Source: Rheinheimera soli
GTDB taxonomy: Bacteria; Pseudomonadota; Gammaproteobacteria; Enterobacterales; Alteromonadaceae
Assembly: GCF_021290985.1 (NCBI RefSeq)
Contig: NZ_JAJOYU010000025.1
Span: forward strand, 1 to 61,139
Direction: 5' to 3'
Length of the DNA stretch: 61,139 bases
Both the position numbers and the translations under genes were made by a program. Shown here piece after piece: positions 29,075 to 39,378 of this stretch. The notes below the pieces were generated by a model. It was not told where the DNA came from. It worked only from the letters and a program-made list of their open reading frames with translations, and made no database searches. Position 1 is the stretch's first letter. Every line of letters starts with the position of its first letter.

Positions 29075-29593
29075 TTAAACCAGGCCCGACTGGACCACTT
29101 TTTGTAAATAATTCTGCTGTTGGCTATACAATTGTTTTAATTGTTTTAATAACAGCGCTTCATTCGGATTGTATTTCAATGCCATTTGCACCTGAGCTAT
29201 CGCCTGTTGCCACTGTGCCAGCTGTTGCTGCCAGTCGGCATATACAGGGTCAACCGTTTTCATGCTGGCCAGCTGCTCTGCTTTGGCTTGCTCGAAGCTG
29301 TACACTATAGCGGTTTCAGCATCCAGCATTTGAGGGTTAAATACCAAAGGTTGCACAGGTGTCGCTGGCTGCCAAAATAAAGTCACAGCGAATAACACCG
29401 AAGCCGCGCTGGCAACATAAGCGCTGGCAAAAGGTACAGATAACCACTTATTTGGTTTTAACTGCACCACTTTTTCCGTCATTGCTTCAGGGTCAGTTAA
29501 ACGCTGTTCCAGCTCTGGCCATAAATCGCGGGATGGTTTCAGCTCAGCAGATAACCCGGCGATCAAAGCATCCAATTCATGTTCAGTTTTCAT
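29075..29593 (-). CDS. Probable anti-sigma factor, single-pass membrane protein
   Basis: 172 aa. Cytoplasmic N-terminus (about 1-50, DALIAGLSAELKPSRDLWPE) of the kind that binds ECF sigma factors, one TM segment at about 55-75 (FASAYVASAASVLFAVTLFW), and a Gln-rich helical periplasmic part to the end. Its start overlaps the sigma factor's end by 11 bp, the usual arrangement. No HxxxCxxC zinc motif. Assigned by position and topology. Confidence 0.78.
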   Translation of the reverse strand: MKTEHELDALIAGLSAELKPSRDLWPELEQRLTDPEAMTEKVVQLKPNKWLSVPFASAYVASAASVLFAVTLFWQPATPVQPLVFNPQMLDAETAIVYSFEQAKAEQLASMKTVDPVYADWQQQLAQWQQAIAQVQMALKYNPNEALLLKQLKQLYSQQQNYLQKVVQSGLV

Positions 29594-30119
29594 CTAACCA
29601 CTCCCTTAATAACTGCCGTGCTCTGTGGTATTGCGATTTTGAACTGCCTTCGGCTATGCCCAACAACTCTGCAATTTCCTGATGCTGATAGCCTTCTAAG
29701 GCAAACAGCACAAACACAGCTCTTGCCTGATGGGGCAAGCGTAAAATTAATTGCTCTAACTCACGACTCTGGCCTAATTCAGCCCCAGCCACTTCAGGTA
29801 GTTCTTCCGTAGCCAGTCGCAGCAGCTTGTCCTGACGCCATGCATCGATCGCGGTGCGGCTTGCAATGCTATGCAGCCAGGTGCTGAAACTGCTGTCACC
29901 ACGAAACAATGTCAGTTGCTGCCAGACCTTTACAAATACTTCCTGACAGGCATCTTCTGCTTTACTGCGATCCGCCAGCAGCCGCAGACAAACCGCATAA
30001 ACCCGGCCACAATGCTGCTGATAAAGCTGCCTGAACGCCACACGGTCGCCTTGTTGTGATAAGCGCACCAGATCATCCATGGCTAACACTTTCTGTTCCG
30101 GACATTCAGACCTTAACAT
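29583..30119 (-). CDS. ECF-type RNA polymerase sigma factor
   Basis: 178 aa (164 aa if ATG at codon 15, MDDLVRLSQQGDRVAFRQLY, is the start). Sigma-2 region: RLLADRSKAEDACQEVFVKV with DAED-like core and FSTWLHSIASRTAIDAWR; sigma-4 region: LPHQARAVFVLFALEGYQHQ then EIAELLGIAEGSSKSQYHRA. Operon order sigma, anti-sigma, DUF4097 points to an envelope-signal regulon. Transcribed divergently from the hydrolase at 30332. Confidence 0.93.
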   Translation of the reverse strand: MLRSECPEQKVLAMDDLVRLSQQGDRVAFRQLYQQHCGRVYAVCLRLLADRSKAEDACQEVFVKVWQQLTLFRGDSSFSTWLHSIASRTAIDAWRQDKLLRLATEELPEVAGAELGQSRELEQLILRLPHQARAVFVLFALEGYQHQEIAELLGIAEGSSKSQYHRARQLLREWLDEN

Positions 30120-30331
30120 CCCGTTCCTGTTGTTTTATTGCTGTTGTTATCTGTTTAGTCGCACGCACAGTGGCAAAAGGTTTAAATGCAAAAATAAAAA
30201 ACTTCTAAACAGGTAGAGTTTTCAGCCCATACTATAGCTGAGTGACTGATTTTTAATATGAATTTTGTTTGGTATTAGACAGGATAATCTGACAGACTAA
30301 AGCTATATCCACTGATAAACAGGAGCAGAAG

Positions 30332-32068
30332 GTGCAGAAAAAGCTTCAAAAATGCAGCTTGTTGTTTCTTTGCCTGTTTCTGTTTACGGGCTGCACCAGC
30401 CCGCACTTTTTAAAACTGTTACCCTCCACCCAAAAAGCGCTGGAAGCGAATCAACTCTTTAGTTATCAGTATGCCCGTATGCAGCAGATGGGCGCGAAGG
30501 AGCTGGCTTTGTATTGCCCGGATCTACTCAGCTTGCCGGATGAAACCGCCAATTAAAGTCTGCTGCAACTCAGTTGTGCCCAGTTTTGGCTGTCATCGTC
30601 TCACTTAACCAACACAGAACTGCAGCAAGCCACCACTTTATACAATCAAAGTCTGACTCATTTTTTGCAGTTGATGCTACCCAAACAAAAATACCGTCAT
30701 CCTGCGCTGCGTATTGTATTGGAGCCTCCTGTGGATGAAACCGGTTTACCATTTGAAGACTTTGTTCTGGCCAGTGATTTTCAGGCCATTAAAAGTCATC
30801 ACCAAAAAATAAAAGGAACAGGTTTAGGCGTCAGTCTGGTGGGCGCACGGGAAAACACCGGCACAGGCTGGGATAAAAATTATCCGCCAGAGGGCATTTT
30901 CCGCTCTGTGACTGTGACCCTAAAAGAGCTGAGATTTACCAAAGAGATGCAAATTCAGCTGACACTGCAGGGACATCTGATGCAAAGTGCGGCGCAGCTT
31001 CAGCTGACATCAGCGTCTTATCCACTGTTGTACGACGCTGCCAGTAGCTATTTATGGCTGATGCAGCAGGCCAAGCTGGTCGATTTGGAACTGCCGGGCT
31101 TATTTAATGCCGAATTAGCTGACAATAAACTGGGGATTTACAGCGTCACGCCACTGCAGAACGACAAACAACCCTTGCTGATGATCCATGGCTTAAATTC
31201 CAGCCCACTCATTTGGTACGAATTAACCATGGCGGTATTGCTGGATGAAGAATTAAAACAACGCTATCAGGTGTGGCATGCTTATTACCCTTCCGGGCCT
31301 CCGCCTTTTTACAATTCGATGCGTATACGCAAAAAGCTAGATGAATTGCATGCAGTGCTCAAAGCCAATGGCGGCACAACAGAGTTGGATCAATTGCTGG
31401 TGGTTGGTCATAGCATGGGCGGTATTATCAGTAAAACCCTGATCCAAAACACCGGCTATATGCTGTGGGATTTAAGTTTTACAGAGCGGCCGGAGCAACT
31501 GGGTTATGCACAGCAGGAACTGGATAAAGTGCAGGATATTTTTATTTTTAACGCCAGACCCTATATCGACAAAGTGGTGTTTTTAGACACTCCGCATGGC
31601 GGTTCTGAATCCTCTGAATCTATACTGGCCAAAATGGCTGGTTGGTTCATTAACTTACCGAAAAACTTTACTGCATTGATGAGCAACTTTATCCAAAAAC
31701 TAGGCCCGGATAAGGTAACTTTACCTATGCGTGAATACCTGAGTGGTGGCGGTAGCCCCCATTCAGTGCAAGTACTGTCGCCTCGTCATCCTTTATTGCA
31801 GGGTTTAAATAAACTGGATTATCAGCGACCTGTGTATTCTATTGTCGGCAGCGATGGTGCCTTATCCTGCAAAGACGAAAAAAGCTGCAGTCAAATCACT
31901 GATGGCGTAGTGCCATTTTTTAGCGCGCATCAGGCCAAAGCTGTACAGGAAATTATAGTGCCATCGCGCCATAACTCTTACCAGTCCCCTCAAGCCCTAG
32001 AGTTTTTACTGCAAGTGCTCAGGCAACCTGCCGGAGAGGCCAAAATCGTGGGCAAAACAATCGAATAA
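30332..32068 (+). pseudogene. Lipoprotein alpha/beta hydrolase, split by an in-frame TAA
   Basis: GTG 30332 (AGGAG 6 bases upstream) starts a lipoprotein: LLFLCLFLFTGC lipobox. The frame hits TAA at 30554-30556 after PDETAN, but continues in the same frame without another stop as SLLQLSCAQFWLSSSHL... to 32068. Downstream features: LLMIHGLNSSPLIWYEL oxyanion region, VVGHSMGGIISK nucleophile elbow (GHSMG), FLDTPHGGSESS, and a late HNSYQSP histidine. A CAA-to-TAA change would explain the break. The downstream piece has an internal ATG at 30665 but no signal. Full length about 578 aa. Confidence 0.85.
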
Positions 32069-32106
32069 GGCTATACTCGCCGCCCTTTTTTCTGACAGGT
32101 GATCTT

Positions 32107-33411
32107 ATGTCTGCTCCTTATCTTGCTGTTGATTTTGGTACATCCAACTGTGCCGCTGGTTTTATGCTGGAGCAACAGCCGCATTTATTAGCTTTGGAGC
32201 AGGATGGCAGCCGGTATTTAAGCTCGGCTTTGTATATTGAACGCCAGCGTGATCCGGACGATGAAGATGCCTACCTGTCCGCCAGCCTGACCCGTTTATT
32301 AGCGCAAAACAGCACAGTGCTGGTCGGCAAAGCTGCGCACGAACGTTACAGCATGGATCCCTTAGGTGGTGTATTTATCCGCTCACCGAAGTCGATGCTA
32401 GGCAGCCGTTTAACGCCAGCTCAAACTGAAATTTATACTCAGGTAGCCACTTTATTGTTAGGCCGGATTAAACAAGGTGCCGAGCAAAAATTAGGTCATC
32501 AGGTAGAGCGTGTACTGATTGGCCGCCCTATCCATTTTCAGGGCATAGATTTAGCGCTGGGCGATGAACGGGCTTTGGCGATTTTAAATCAGGCCGCAAG
32601 CCGGGTTGGATTTAAAGAAGTAGATTTCGCTTATGAGCCGGTCGCAGCAGCTATTGAGTACGAGCGGCATTTAACCCAGGAGCAACTGGTGTTGGTGGTG
32701 GATATTGGCGGTGGTACCAGCGATATCAGCCTGATCCGTTTGGGGCCAGAGCATAGCCAGAAGTTTGATCGCAGCGGCGATTTACTGGGCCACAGCGGTA
32801 AACGTATAGGTGGTGTGGATATGGATATCAAACTGACCATTTACGGCTTAATGAAACTCTTTGGCCGGCAGAGTCTGGCGCTGGATGGCAAACCTCTGCC
32901 TGGCGCGCTGTTTAGCGATGCTGTGAATATTATCGATATTCATGCGCAGGAGCGGTTTTACGCTGAAAAAACCTATGATGAACTGCTGGATTTAAAAGAT
33001 TTGGCGGCTGAACCACAACTGTTAAACCGCTTTGTGCAGGTGTATCAGCAGCATTTAAGTTATTACCTGAATCAAAAAGCTGAGCAAGCCAAAATCGGCC
33101 TGACCGAACATGCCGCAGTGGATGTGTTGCTGGATCGTATTGATCAGGGCCTTTTGCAAAACCTGTCGCAACAACAACTGATGGATGCTTTGTATCAGGA
33201 GTTATCTGGCATCAGTAAGCTAATTCAACAGTGTTTACAAAGTGCTGGCGTAAAACCAGACAGTATTTTTGTCACAGGTGGCGCGTCTGCAGTGCCAGGC
33301 GTACAACAAATGCTGCAGCAGTTATTACCTGATGTGCCGGTTATACGCGGTGATCAGTTTGGCTCTGTGGCTATGGGCTTAAGTAAACTGGCTTCGCTGC
33401 GTTTTGGTTAG
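32107..33411 (+). CDS. yegD: Hsp70-family protein, YegD-like
   Basis: 434 aa. Actin/Hsp70 ATPase fold: phosphate-1 loop VDFGTSNCAAGFML at residues 8-21, LVVDIGGGTSDISLIRL (phosphate-2) near 200, and FVTGGASAVPGVQQML (adenosine loop) near 390. It lacks the DnaK substrate-binding domain, as does E. coli YegD (450 aa). Likely a specialised chaperone-like ATPase; client unknown. ATG 32107 follows ACAGGTGATCTT. Confidence 0.88.
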   Translation: MSAPYLAVDFGTSNCAAGFMLEQQPHLLALEQDGSRYLSSALYIERQRDPDDEDAYLSASLTRLLAQNSTVLVGKAAHERYSMDPLGGVFIRSPKSMLGSRLTPAQTEIYTQVATLLLGRIKQGAEQKLGHQVERVLIGRPIHFQGIDLALGDERALAILNQAASRVGFKEVDFAYEPVAAAIEYERHLTQEQLVLVVDIGGGTSDISLIRLGPEHSQKFDRSGDLLGHSGKRIGGVDMDIKLTIYGLMKLFGRQSLALDGKPLPGALFSDAVNIIDIHAQERFYAEKTYDELLDLKDLAAEPQLLNRFVQVYQQHLSYYLNQKAEQAKIGLTEHAAVDVLLDRIDQGLLQNLSQQQLMDALYQELSGISKLIQQCLQSAGVKPDSIFVTGGASAVPGVQQMLQQLLPDVPVIRGDQFGSVAMGLSKLASLRFG

Positions 33412-33567
33412 GGGCGTTTTAGCGACTAATGCAGCTTTAATTCCACTCAATTCACTAAACTGCACAAAAAACCAACAATAGCGCTGGTCGCACCGGCGCT
33501 TTCCCGTTACAATGCGCGGCTTTTTGCGTGGGCCAATTGGGGTTCGCGCTTTTATTTGAGAAATTTA

Positions 33568-35037
33568 ATGTCATTTTCTGCTTTGGGTTTAAGCCCAGCT
33601 TTGGTTGAGGCCGTACATCAGGCCGGTTATACCCAACCTACCCCTATTCAACAACAGGCCATTCCTGCTGTGTTACAGCGTCGTGATCTGTTGGCTGCCG
33701 CTCAAACCGGCACAGGCAAAACTGCCAGCTTTGTATTACCTATACTGCAAATTTTATCAGCACAGCCCATCCAGAAACCTCGTCCGGTCAAAGCGCTGAT
33801 TTTAACGCCGACCCGTGAACTGGCGGCGCAGATTGAAGAACAAATTCAAAAATACGGTAAAGAGTTAAGCCCAAAATTAAAACACCATGTGGTGTTTGGT
33901 GGCGTTAGCATTAACCCACAAATGATGGCGTTACGTGGTGGCGTGGATATTTTAACTGCCACTCCCGGCCGTTTATTGGATTTATTAAGCCAAAACGCCT
34001 TAAAGCTGGATCAGGTGCAAATGCTGGTTCTGGACGAAGCCGACCGTATGCTGGATATGGGCTTTATCCGCGATTTGAAAAAGATTCTGGCGTTACTGCC
34101 AAAAGTTCGTCAAAACCTGCTGTTTTCAGCCACCTTCAGCAATGAAATTAAAGGCTTAACTCAGGGTTTACTGCAAAACCCGCTGATGATCCAGGTCACA
34201 CCGGAAAATACTACTGTTGAAAAAATTGAACAGCAGGTGTACTTGCTGGGTAAAGGTCAGAAAACTGCTGCTTTATGTCAGTTAATCACTGAAAACAAAT
34301 GGCAACAGGTGCTGGTATTTATGCCAACCAAACACGAAGCCAACCGTTTAAGCGAACAGCTGACCTTTGCTGGTATTCCATCTGCAGCTTTGCATGGTAA
34401 TAAAAGCCAGAATGCCCGCACTAAAGCTTTGGCTGACTTTAAAGCCAACGAGCTACAAGTGTTAGTGGCGACTGACGTTGCTGCCCGTGGTATCGATATT
34501 TCCCAGCTGCCTTATGTAGTGAACTTTGCATTACCACGTTCACCTGCCGATTACGTGCACCGTATAGGTCGTACTGGTCGTGCCGGTAAATCGGGTTTAG
34601 CCGTCTCTTTTGTTGCACCTGATGAAGTTCCACAATTAAGACAGGTCGAGCGTTTAATTGGTATGAAATTGCCAAGCCAAAGCATGAATCCGGATCCATT
34701 ACCAGATGCAGTGACGGCTATTGCGAAAGCACCTCGCCCACCTCGTCCTGTGCGTAAACCACAAGGTGAGAGCGCGAACAGCAATAAACCACGAGCCAAT
34801 GGCGGACAAAAACCAGCCTCAGGTCAAAAACCTGGTCAAGGCCAAAACCAAGGTCAGGGTCAAGGCCAAAAAACAGCTCAAGCGCCAAAGCCTCCACGCC
34901 GCTTTGAAGCACCAAAAACACCTGGTATTCAGACTCAGGCAGCCGGTCATATGGCCACACCTGCGGCTGAACACAACAACGGCAACGGTCAACGTCGTCG
35001 TTTTAAACCTAAGCCTAAAGCCACCACAGCGGCTTAA
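33568..35037 (+). CDS. rhlE: DEAD-box RNA helicase RhlE
   Basis: 489 aa from ATG 33568 ([20 protein letters not shown]). Q motif [14 protein letters not shown], Walker [14 protein letters not shown] in [17 protein letters not shown] in FSATFSNE, and [13 protein letters not shown]. The last 100 residues are a low-complexity basic tail rich in Lys, Pro, Gly-Gln ([17 protein letters not shown]), typical of RNA-binding extensions. Works in RNA remodelling, ribosome assembly or decay. Monocistronic or with the synthase at 35067. Confidence 0.93.
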   Translation: MSFSALGLSPALVEAVHQAGYTQPTPIQQQAIPAVLQRRDLLAAAQTGTGKTASFVLPILQILSAQPIQKPRPVKALILTPTRELAAQIEEQIQKYGKELSPKLKHHVVFGGVSINPQMMALRGGVDILTATPGRLLDLLSQNALKLDQVQMLVLDEADRMLDMGFIRDLKKILALLPKVRQNLLFSATFSNEIKGLTQGLLQNPLMIQVTPENTTVEKIEQQVYLLGKGQKTAALCQLITENKWQQVLVFMPTKHEANRLSEQLTFAGIPSAALHGNKSQNARTKALADFKANELQVLVATDVAARGIDISQLPYVVNFALPRSPADYVHRIGRTGRAGKSGLAVSFVAPDEVPQLRQVERLIGMKLPSQSMNPDPLPDAVTAIAKAPRPPRPVRKPQGESANSNKPRANGGQKPASGQKPGQGQNQGQGQGQKTAQAPKPPRRFEAPKTPGIQTQAAGHMATPAAEHNNGNGQRRRFKPKPKATTAA

Positions 35038-35066
35038 GTGACTTAGGTATATCAGGTAAAAGGCGG

Positions 35067-35753
35067 ATGAAAATTCGTTTAGCCAAATACCTGGCCGACC
35101 ATGGCCTCTGTTCAAGACGAGCCGCATCAAGGCTGATTGACGAAGGCCGGGTTTTGGTGAATCACCGCCCCGCCAATCATATTGACCATGTCAATTCTGA
35201 CGACCTTATTCTGGTCGATCAGCAACCTTTTGCTGCTATCGCTGAAAAACACTATCTGTTGTACCACAAGCCTGTGGGCATAGACTGTAACCTCAATCCT
35301 GAAAAGGCTGACAGCCTGTACCATCTGCTGCAACAATTCCCTATGCGGCTATTTCCGGTTGGACGGCTGGATAAAGACTCTTGTGGTTTAGTGCTGCTAA
35401 CCAATGATGGTGAACTGGCACACCATTTGTTGCATCCTGATTTTTACCATGAAAAAACCTATCAGGTGACGGTAGATAAAGCTCTGACAACCCAGGCTTT
35501 AGAGCAATTGGCGTCCGGCGTCAGCTGGACTGTTGGCCCTCATAGCTATCAATCCCGTCCTTGTCAGGTGACTCAATTGAGCTCCGATCGTTTTGAAATT
35601 GTGCTGACCCAGGGCTTAAACCGGCAAATTCGCTATATGTGTCGTACTCAAGGCTTTAAGGTGCTGCAGCTCAAACGTATTCAGCTTGCTGCATTTAACC
35701 TCGCTGATTTGGCTGAAGGTTGTTTTCAAACCATCAGCCTGAATGCTGATTAA
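35067..35753 (+). CDS. RluF/RsuA-family pseudouridine synthase
   Basis: 228 aa. N-terminal S4 RNA-binding domain (IRLAKYLADHGLCSRRAASR), then LYHKPVGIDCN, the catalytic FPVGRLDKDSCGLVLLTNDG (Asp in RLD), HEKTYQVTVDK and GLNRQIRYMCRTQGFKV. The pattern is closest to RluF (23S U2604 in E. coli) but lacks the long basic C-terminal tail, so target is uncertain. Starts 29 bp after rhlE; both act on RNA. Confidence 0.87.
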   Translation: MKIRLAKYLADHGLCSRRAASRLIDEGRVLVNHRPANHIDHVNSDDLILVDQQPFAAIAEKHYLLYHKPVGIDCNLNPEKADSLYHLLQQFPMRLFPVGRLDKDSCGLVLLTNDGELAHHLLHPDFYHEKTYQVTVDKALTTQALEQLASGVSWTVGPHSYQSRPCQVTQLSSDRFEIVLTQGLNRQIRYMCRTQGFKVLQLKRIQLAAFNLADLAEGCFQTISLNAD

Positions 35754-35821
35754 AGCAGGTTATCAAACTCCATTTTGTGCTGTAGAGTGATCCTTCATAA
35801 AACTACTGAAAAGGACACAAA

Positions 35822-36235
35822 ATGAAGCACTTAGCATCCTGCATCTTTACTGTTTTCTGCTGCGTTGCTTTACCCTCAATAGCCTCGGAGCCTGCAACAC
35901 TGCAAGGCAGCTGGACACTCAAATCTGCGGTTTACACCAAGGCCGATGGCACTGTGATCACCCTGTCAGACGAGGATTTGAAATCGGTGAAAGTCTTGTC
36001 CAAAAGCTATTTCAGTTTTGTCACAGTGAATAAAGACGGCAGTTTCAGCAGCGCTTTAACAGGCACTTACCAGTTGAAAGGCAGTGACTATCACGAAACT
36101 CCACAAACAGGTTCTGTCGCCAGCATGCTGAATAAAACCTATGAATTTAAAGCCAAAGTCGAAGGCGATCTCTGGCATCACAGTGGTATGGAAGATGGAA
36201 TGAAAATTGAAGAGGTCTGGGTAAGATTGGATTAG
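35822..36235 (+). CDS. Secreted lipocalin-like protein, unknown function
   Basis: 137 aa with signal peptide (MKHLASCIFTVFCCVALPSI-ASE). The mature part starts LQGSWTLKSAVYTKADGTVI and alternates short strands to EVWVRLD, as in small lipocalin-like (DUF4488-type) proteins. AAAAGGACACAAA precedes the ATG. Followed by a 22-bp palindrome shared with the convergent ABC-F gene. Confidence 0.7.
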   Translation: MKHLASCIFTVFCCVALPSIASEPATLQGSWTLKSAVYTKADGTVITLSDEDLKSVKVLSKSYFSFVTVNKDGSFSSALTGTYQLKGSDYHETPQTGSVASMLNKTYEFKAKVEGDLWHHSGMEDGMKIEEVWVRLD

Positions 36236-36242
36236 CTTGGCA

Positions 36243-36264
36243 AAGACTGGATTAATCCAGTCTT
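36243..36264. terminator. Palindrome between convergent genes
   Basis: AAGACTGGATT followed by its exact complement (22 bp). It spans the stop of the ABC-F gene and lies 8 bp after the stop of the secreted-protein gene. No clear T-run; a shared transcript end is likely. Confidence 0.5.
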
Positions 36265-37832
36265 ACCACAGCAGAGAAATCAAGCTGCTGCCACTGTGCA
36301 TTTTGATGAGTCACCAACATAAAACCTGCCGGATAACTCTGTAAAAAGTGTTGAAGCATAGCCAACGCCTGAAAATCCAGATGATTATCCGGCTCATCCA
36401 GAAGCAAAAAAGGCGCATATGGCTGCAACGCCAAAATCAATAACAACAACTTCATCCGCTCTCCGCCGCTGAGCTGCTGCGTTGGTAGCGTCAGGCGCTG
36501 TGCACCAAGTCCTATACCAGACAAAGAGGTTCGGATCTGCGACTCCTGCTGCGACATAGTAAGAGCTCTGATGGCTTCTACAGCGCCTGGGAAATTATCC
36601 AGTAAAGATAAATGCTGATCCAAATACCAAAGCTGTTGTTTTACCTGCACCAACCCCTGTATTGGCTGAATAAAACCTGCTAAGACCTTAAGTAAAGTCG
36701 ACTTGCCACTGCCATTACTTCCAGTGACAACACAGCGCTGCTGCACATTAAGCTGAAAAGATAGAGGTGCTTTTGAGCCATAAGGTAAAACCAGTCCGTC
36801 ACAATAAAGCAAAGGACCGCTGCACGCTTTTGCAGCGGCGGCAGACGGTAGTTTTGGCACATCACGGTAATCTAGCTGTAGCTGCAGCTGTTGACGCTTG
36901 GCACTTAACTCCTGCTGCTGAGCCTGCACCTGAAGCTGCAAACGACCATGGCTTTGTTCAGCCTGCTGAGCTTTTCTGCCCAGTAAAATAGGTGCCTGAT
37001 TGGCATGGGTTTTATTCTTTTTGGCCTGATGATGTTTTTGCTGTTGCTGCTCAAGCAAACGCTGTTGTTGCTGTTGCTGGCTTTTTTGTTGTTGTTTTAA
37101 CTTGTCATTTTGCTGCTGCAACTGCTGCTGTTGCCGCTGGCTCTGCTGCAAAAAGTCCTGGTAGTTGCCCTGATATTTTTCCAGCCCTAAAGGCGATAAC
37201 TGGTAAATACAATCTACAGTCGACAATAGCTCCACATCATGGCTCACCAGCAAATATCCTGCCTGATACTGCTTTAATTGCTGCTGAAGCCATAAACGAG
37301 CTGGTTGATCCAGATGATTTGATACTTCATCGAGCAATAAAAAATGCTTCGTTGCAAAAGCCTTTGCCAGCCGCAGTTTCATCAACTGGCCCCCGCTTAA
37401 AGCACAAAGTGGCAAAGCGGGATCTATGGGCAGATTTAACTCGAGCAACCACTGCCTAAGCTCTGCTTTAGCTAACCAGCGATCGCCAATGCGATCAAAA
37501 TCAGTTTGGTCCAAACCGCCAGCCTCTACTCGCTCTAAAGCGTCAAACACAGCATCTAACCCCAAATAACAGCAGATGCTTTGGTTAAGATCCGGCTCCA
37601 GCTGTGACAGGTAATAAAATGGCTGCTGCCAAAGCAGTTCACCGCTGTAACTCAGTTGAGTTTCCAGACCGGCTAAACAGCGTAAAAATAAGGATTTACC
37701 ACAGCCATTTAACCCAACCAAAGCCTGGGCTTTGCGCTGAAGTTGCAGATCGATAGCTGGGTGTAAAAATTCCAGGCCCGGATGGGTCCATTGAAATTGG
37801 CGACATAATAAAACGGCAGATGATTCAGACAT
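36252..37832 (-). CDS. ABC-F family ATPase with Gln-rich linker
   Basis: 526 aa, two ABC domains and no membrane part. Domain 1: LVGLNGCGKSLFL, LSGGQLMKLRLAKAFA, FLLLDEVSNHLD. Domain 2: VTGSNGSGKSTLL, LSGGERMKLLLL, FLLLDEPDNHLD. The linker (about residues 230-290) is extremely rich in Gln (QQQQLQQQNDKLKQQQKSQQ and on) with His/Lys at its end. ABC-F proteins act on the ribosome (translation rescue or antibiotic protection). Shorter than Uup/YheS; exact subgroup not certain. Confidence 0.88.
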   Translation of the reverse strand: MSESSAVLLCRQFQWTHPGLEFLHPAIDLQLQRKAQALVGLNGCGKSLFLRCLAGLETQLSYSGELLWQQPFYYLSQLEPDLNQSICCYLGLDAVFDALERVEAGGLDQTDFDRIGDRWLAKAELRQWLLELNLPIDPALPLCALSGGQLMKLRLAKAFATKHFLLLDEVSNHLDQPARLWLQQQLKQYQAGYLLVSHDVELLSTVDCIYQLSPLGLEKYQGNYQDFLQQSQRQQQQLQQQNDKLKQQQKSQQQQQQRLLEQQQQKHHQAKKNKTHANQAPILLGRKAQQAEQSHGRLQLQVQAQQQELSAKRQQLQLQLDYRDVPKLPSAAAAKACSGPLLYCDGLVLPYGSKAPLSFQLNVQQRCVVTGSNGSGKSTLLKVLAGFIQPIQGLVQVKQQLWYLDQHLSLLDNFPGAVEAIRALTMSQQESQIRTSLSGIGLGAQRLTLPTQQLSGGERMKLLLLILALQPYAPFLLLDEPDNHLDFQALAMLQHFLQSYPAGFMLVTHQNAQWQQLDFSAVVRLD

Positions 37833-38029
37833 ACAGACTCCTGAAATACAGGACGACTGTGTTCACAGACAAAAAGAAAAAACGATAAATACCTGTTAAA
37901 CAACAGCATTCCTGATGATTTGTAAAATAACGACTACAAATTTTCGGGAATTTAGTTGTTCATTTCAGCAGTACTCGAAGTGGAAGTGACATTATGCTAA
38001 CAAGCAAAACAAAGTGGACGCAAGTTATT

Positions 38030-39226
38030 TCAGGGCGCTTTTGATGCACTGTGCTTTAGCCAAAGACTTAAAACTAAGGTCAGCATAAACATCAGTAAGG
38101 AACCTGACACTATCCCATTCCAGCCCCACTGCTGCCAGAATGGCGATAAATACAAACCACCAGAACTAGCACCCAGATAATAAAACACCAGATACAAAGC
38201 GCTGGCACTGGCTTTGGCTTTGACCGCCTGCTGATTGACCCAACTGCTGGCCAGCGAATGACAGAGAAAAAAGCCAAAGGCACTGATAAAAAAACCAAAC
38301 ACAATCAAAGGCAAGGCATTAAAAACTGTCAAGGCTGTGCCCAGCATCATAATGGCAATACCCAGCGCCATGCCCAAAGCAGGATGAATTCGCTGCCCTA
38401 CTTTGCCAGATAAAGCAGAACCTACAGTGCCGGTTAAGTAGGTAATAAATAACAAACCTATCCAGCCGCTCGATAATACATAGGGTGTATCAGACAAACG
38501 GAAAGCGACAAAAGTATACTGATTTAAAAAGATAAAAAAGTTAAGGCCGCCAATCAGATAGGTCAGCAACAAAGTTTTCTGGCGCAAATGAAACCAGTTA
38601 TCGGCCATAGCTTGTTTGAGCTGAAAGGGCTGCTTTTGAAAATAACTGGATTTAGGTAAATAACGCCAGACCAGATAAGTACAAAGCACACTACCCAGCC
38701 CCATAGGCCAGAATACCCATTGCCAGTGATTCATTTCAGCAAACCAGCCTGACAATAAGCGCCCGCTGATCCCTCCCAACGAATTAGCGCTGATGTAATA
38801 GCCAACAGCCACCACCATAGCCGTTTTACTGAACTCTTCGCCCATATAAGCGATGGCAATAGCGGGCAGGCCACCTAAACAAAAGCCCTGCAAAGCACGT
38901 AGCACCAAAAGTGACTGATAAGACTCCACTTGAGTCAGCGCCAGCGTGCTCAGCGCCATACCGCCCAGACTCCAGAGCAATAAAGTACGGCGACCGTAGG
39001 CGTCCGACAAAGCCCCATACACCAATAAAGACAAGCCAAGTGCCAGTGTGCCAATGGCGTAGCTCCAGCTGGTTTGTAGTGGTGTCAGTTGAAATTCGCG
39101 GCTAAGCAGCGGCAACAAAGGCTGCAGCATATGCAGGTTGGCAAACACAAATACAGCAGCCAGACAAAGCGCAAAACTGGCGGCATAAAAAGCAGGTGTG
39201 TTTTTTTCAATCATAGAGGGAATCAT
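38030..39226 (-). CDS. MFS transporter, drug/metabolite exporter type
   Basis: 398 aa from ATG 39226 (an upstream GTG at 39232 and ATG at 39214 are alternatives; no strong ribosome-binding site decides). Twelve hydrophobic helices; MFS motif A variant LVYGALSDAYGRRTLLLWSL between TM2 and TM3; LVLRALQGFCLGGLPAIAIA in TM4. Resembles YnfM/sugar-efflux-type DHA1 carriers. Monocistronic. Substrate unknown. Confidence 0.88.
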   Translation of the reverse strand: MIPSMIEKNTPAFYAASFALCLAAVFVFANLHMLQPLLPLLSREFQLTPLQTSWSYAIGTLALGLSLLVYGALSDAYGRRTLLLWSLGGMALSTLALTQVESYQSLLVLRALQGFCLGGLPAIAIAYMGEEFSKTAMVVAVGYYISANSLGGISGRLLSGWFAEMNHWQWVFWPMGLGSVLCTYLVWRYLPKSSYFQKQPFQLKQAMADNWFHLRQKTLLLTYLIGGLNFFIFLNQYTFVAFRLSDTPYVLSSGWIGLLFITYLTGTVGSALSGKVGQRIHPALGMALGIAIMMLGTALTVFNALPLIVFGFFISAFGFFLCHSLASSWVNQQAVKAKASASALYLVFYYLGASSGGLYLSPFWQQWGWNGIVSGSLLMFMLTLVLSLWLKHSASKAP

Positions 39227-39356
39227 CAACACAACTGAGCCAAAAATTCAGGCTCACAAAAGATGGCTAAGTATACCGCGCTTCCGGTTACTTTTACTTT
39301 GTTTTAATTCAAGAAAGACGGCTTAAAGCTGTTCTGATCGCAGGGCTGTACATCAA

Positions 39357-39378
39357 GGTCAGAGCTTAAGCTCTGACC
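39357..39378. terminator. Perfect palindrome at the paeA stop codon
   Basis: GGTCAGAGCTT plus its complement, 22 bp, covering the last codons. It can fold as a stem at the transcript end; no T-run. Confidence 0.45.
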
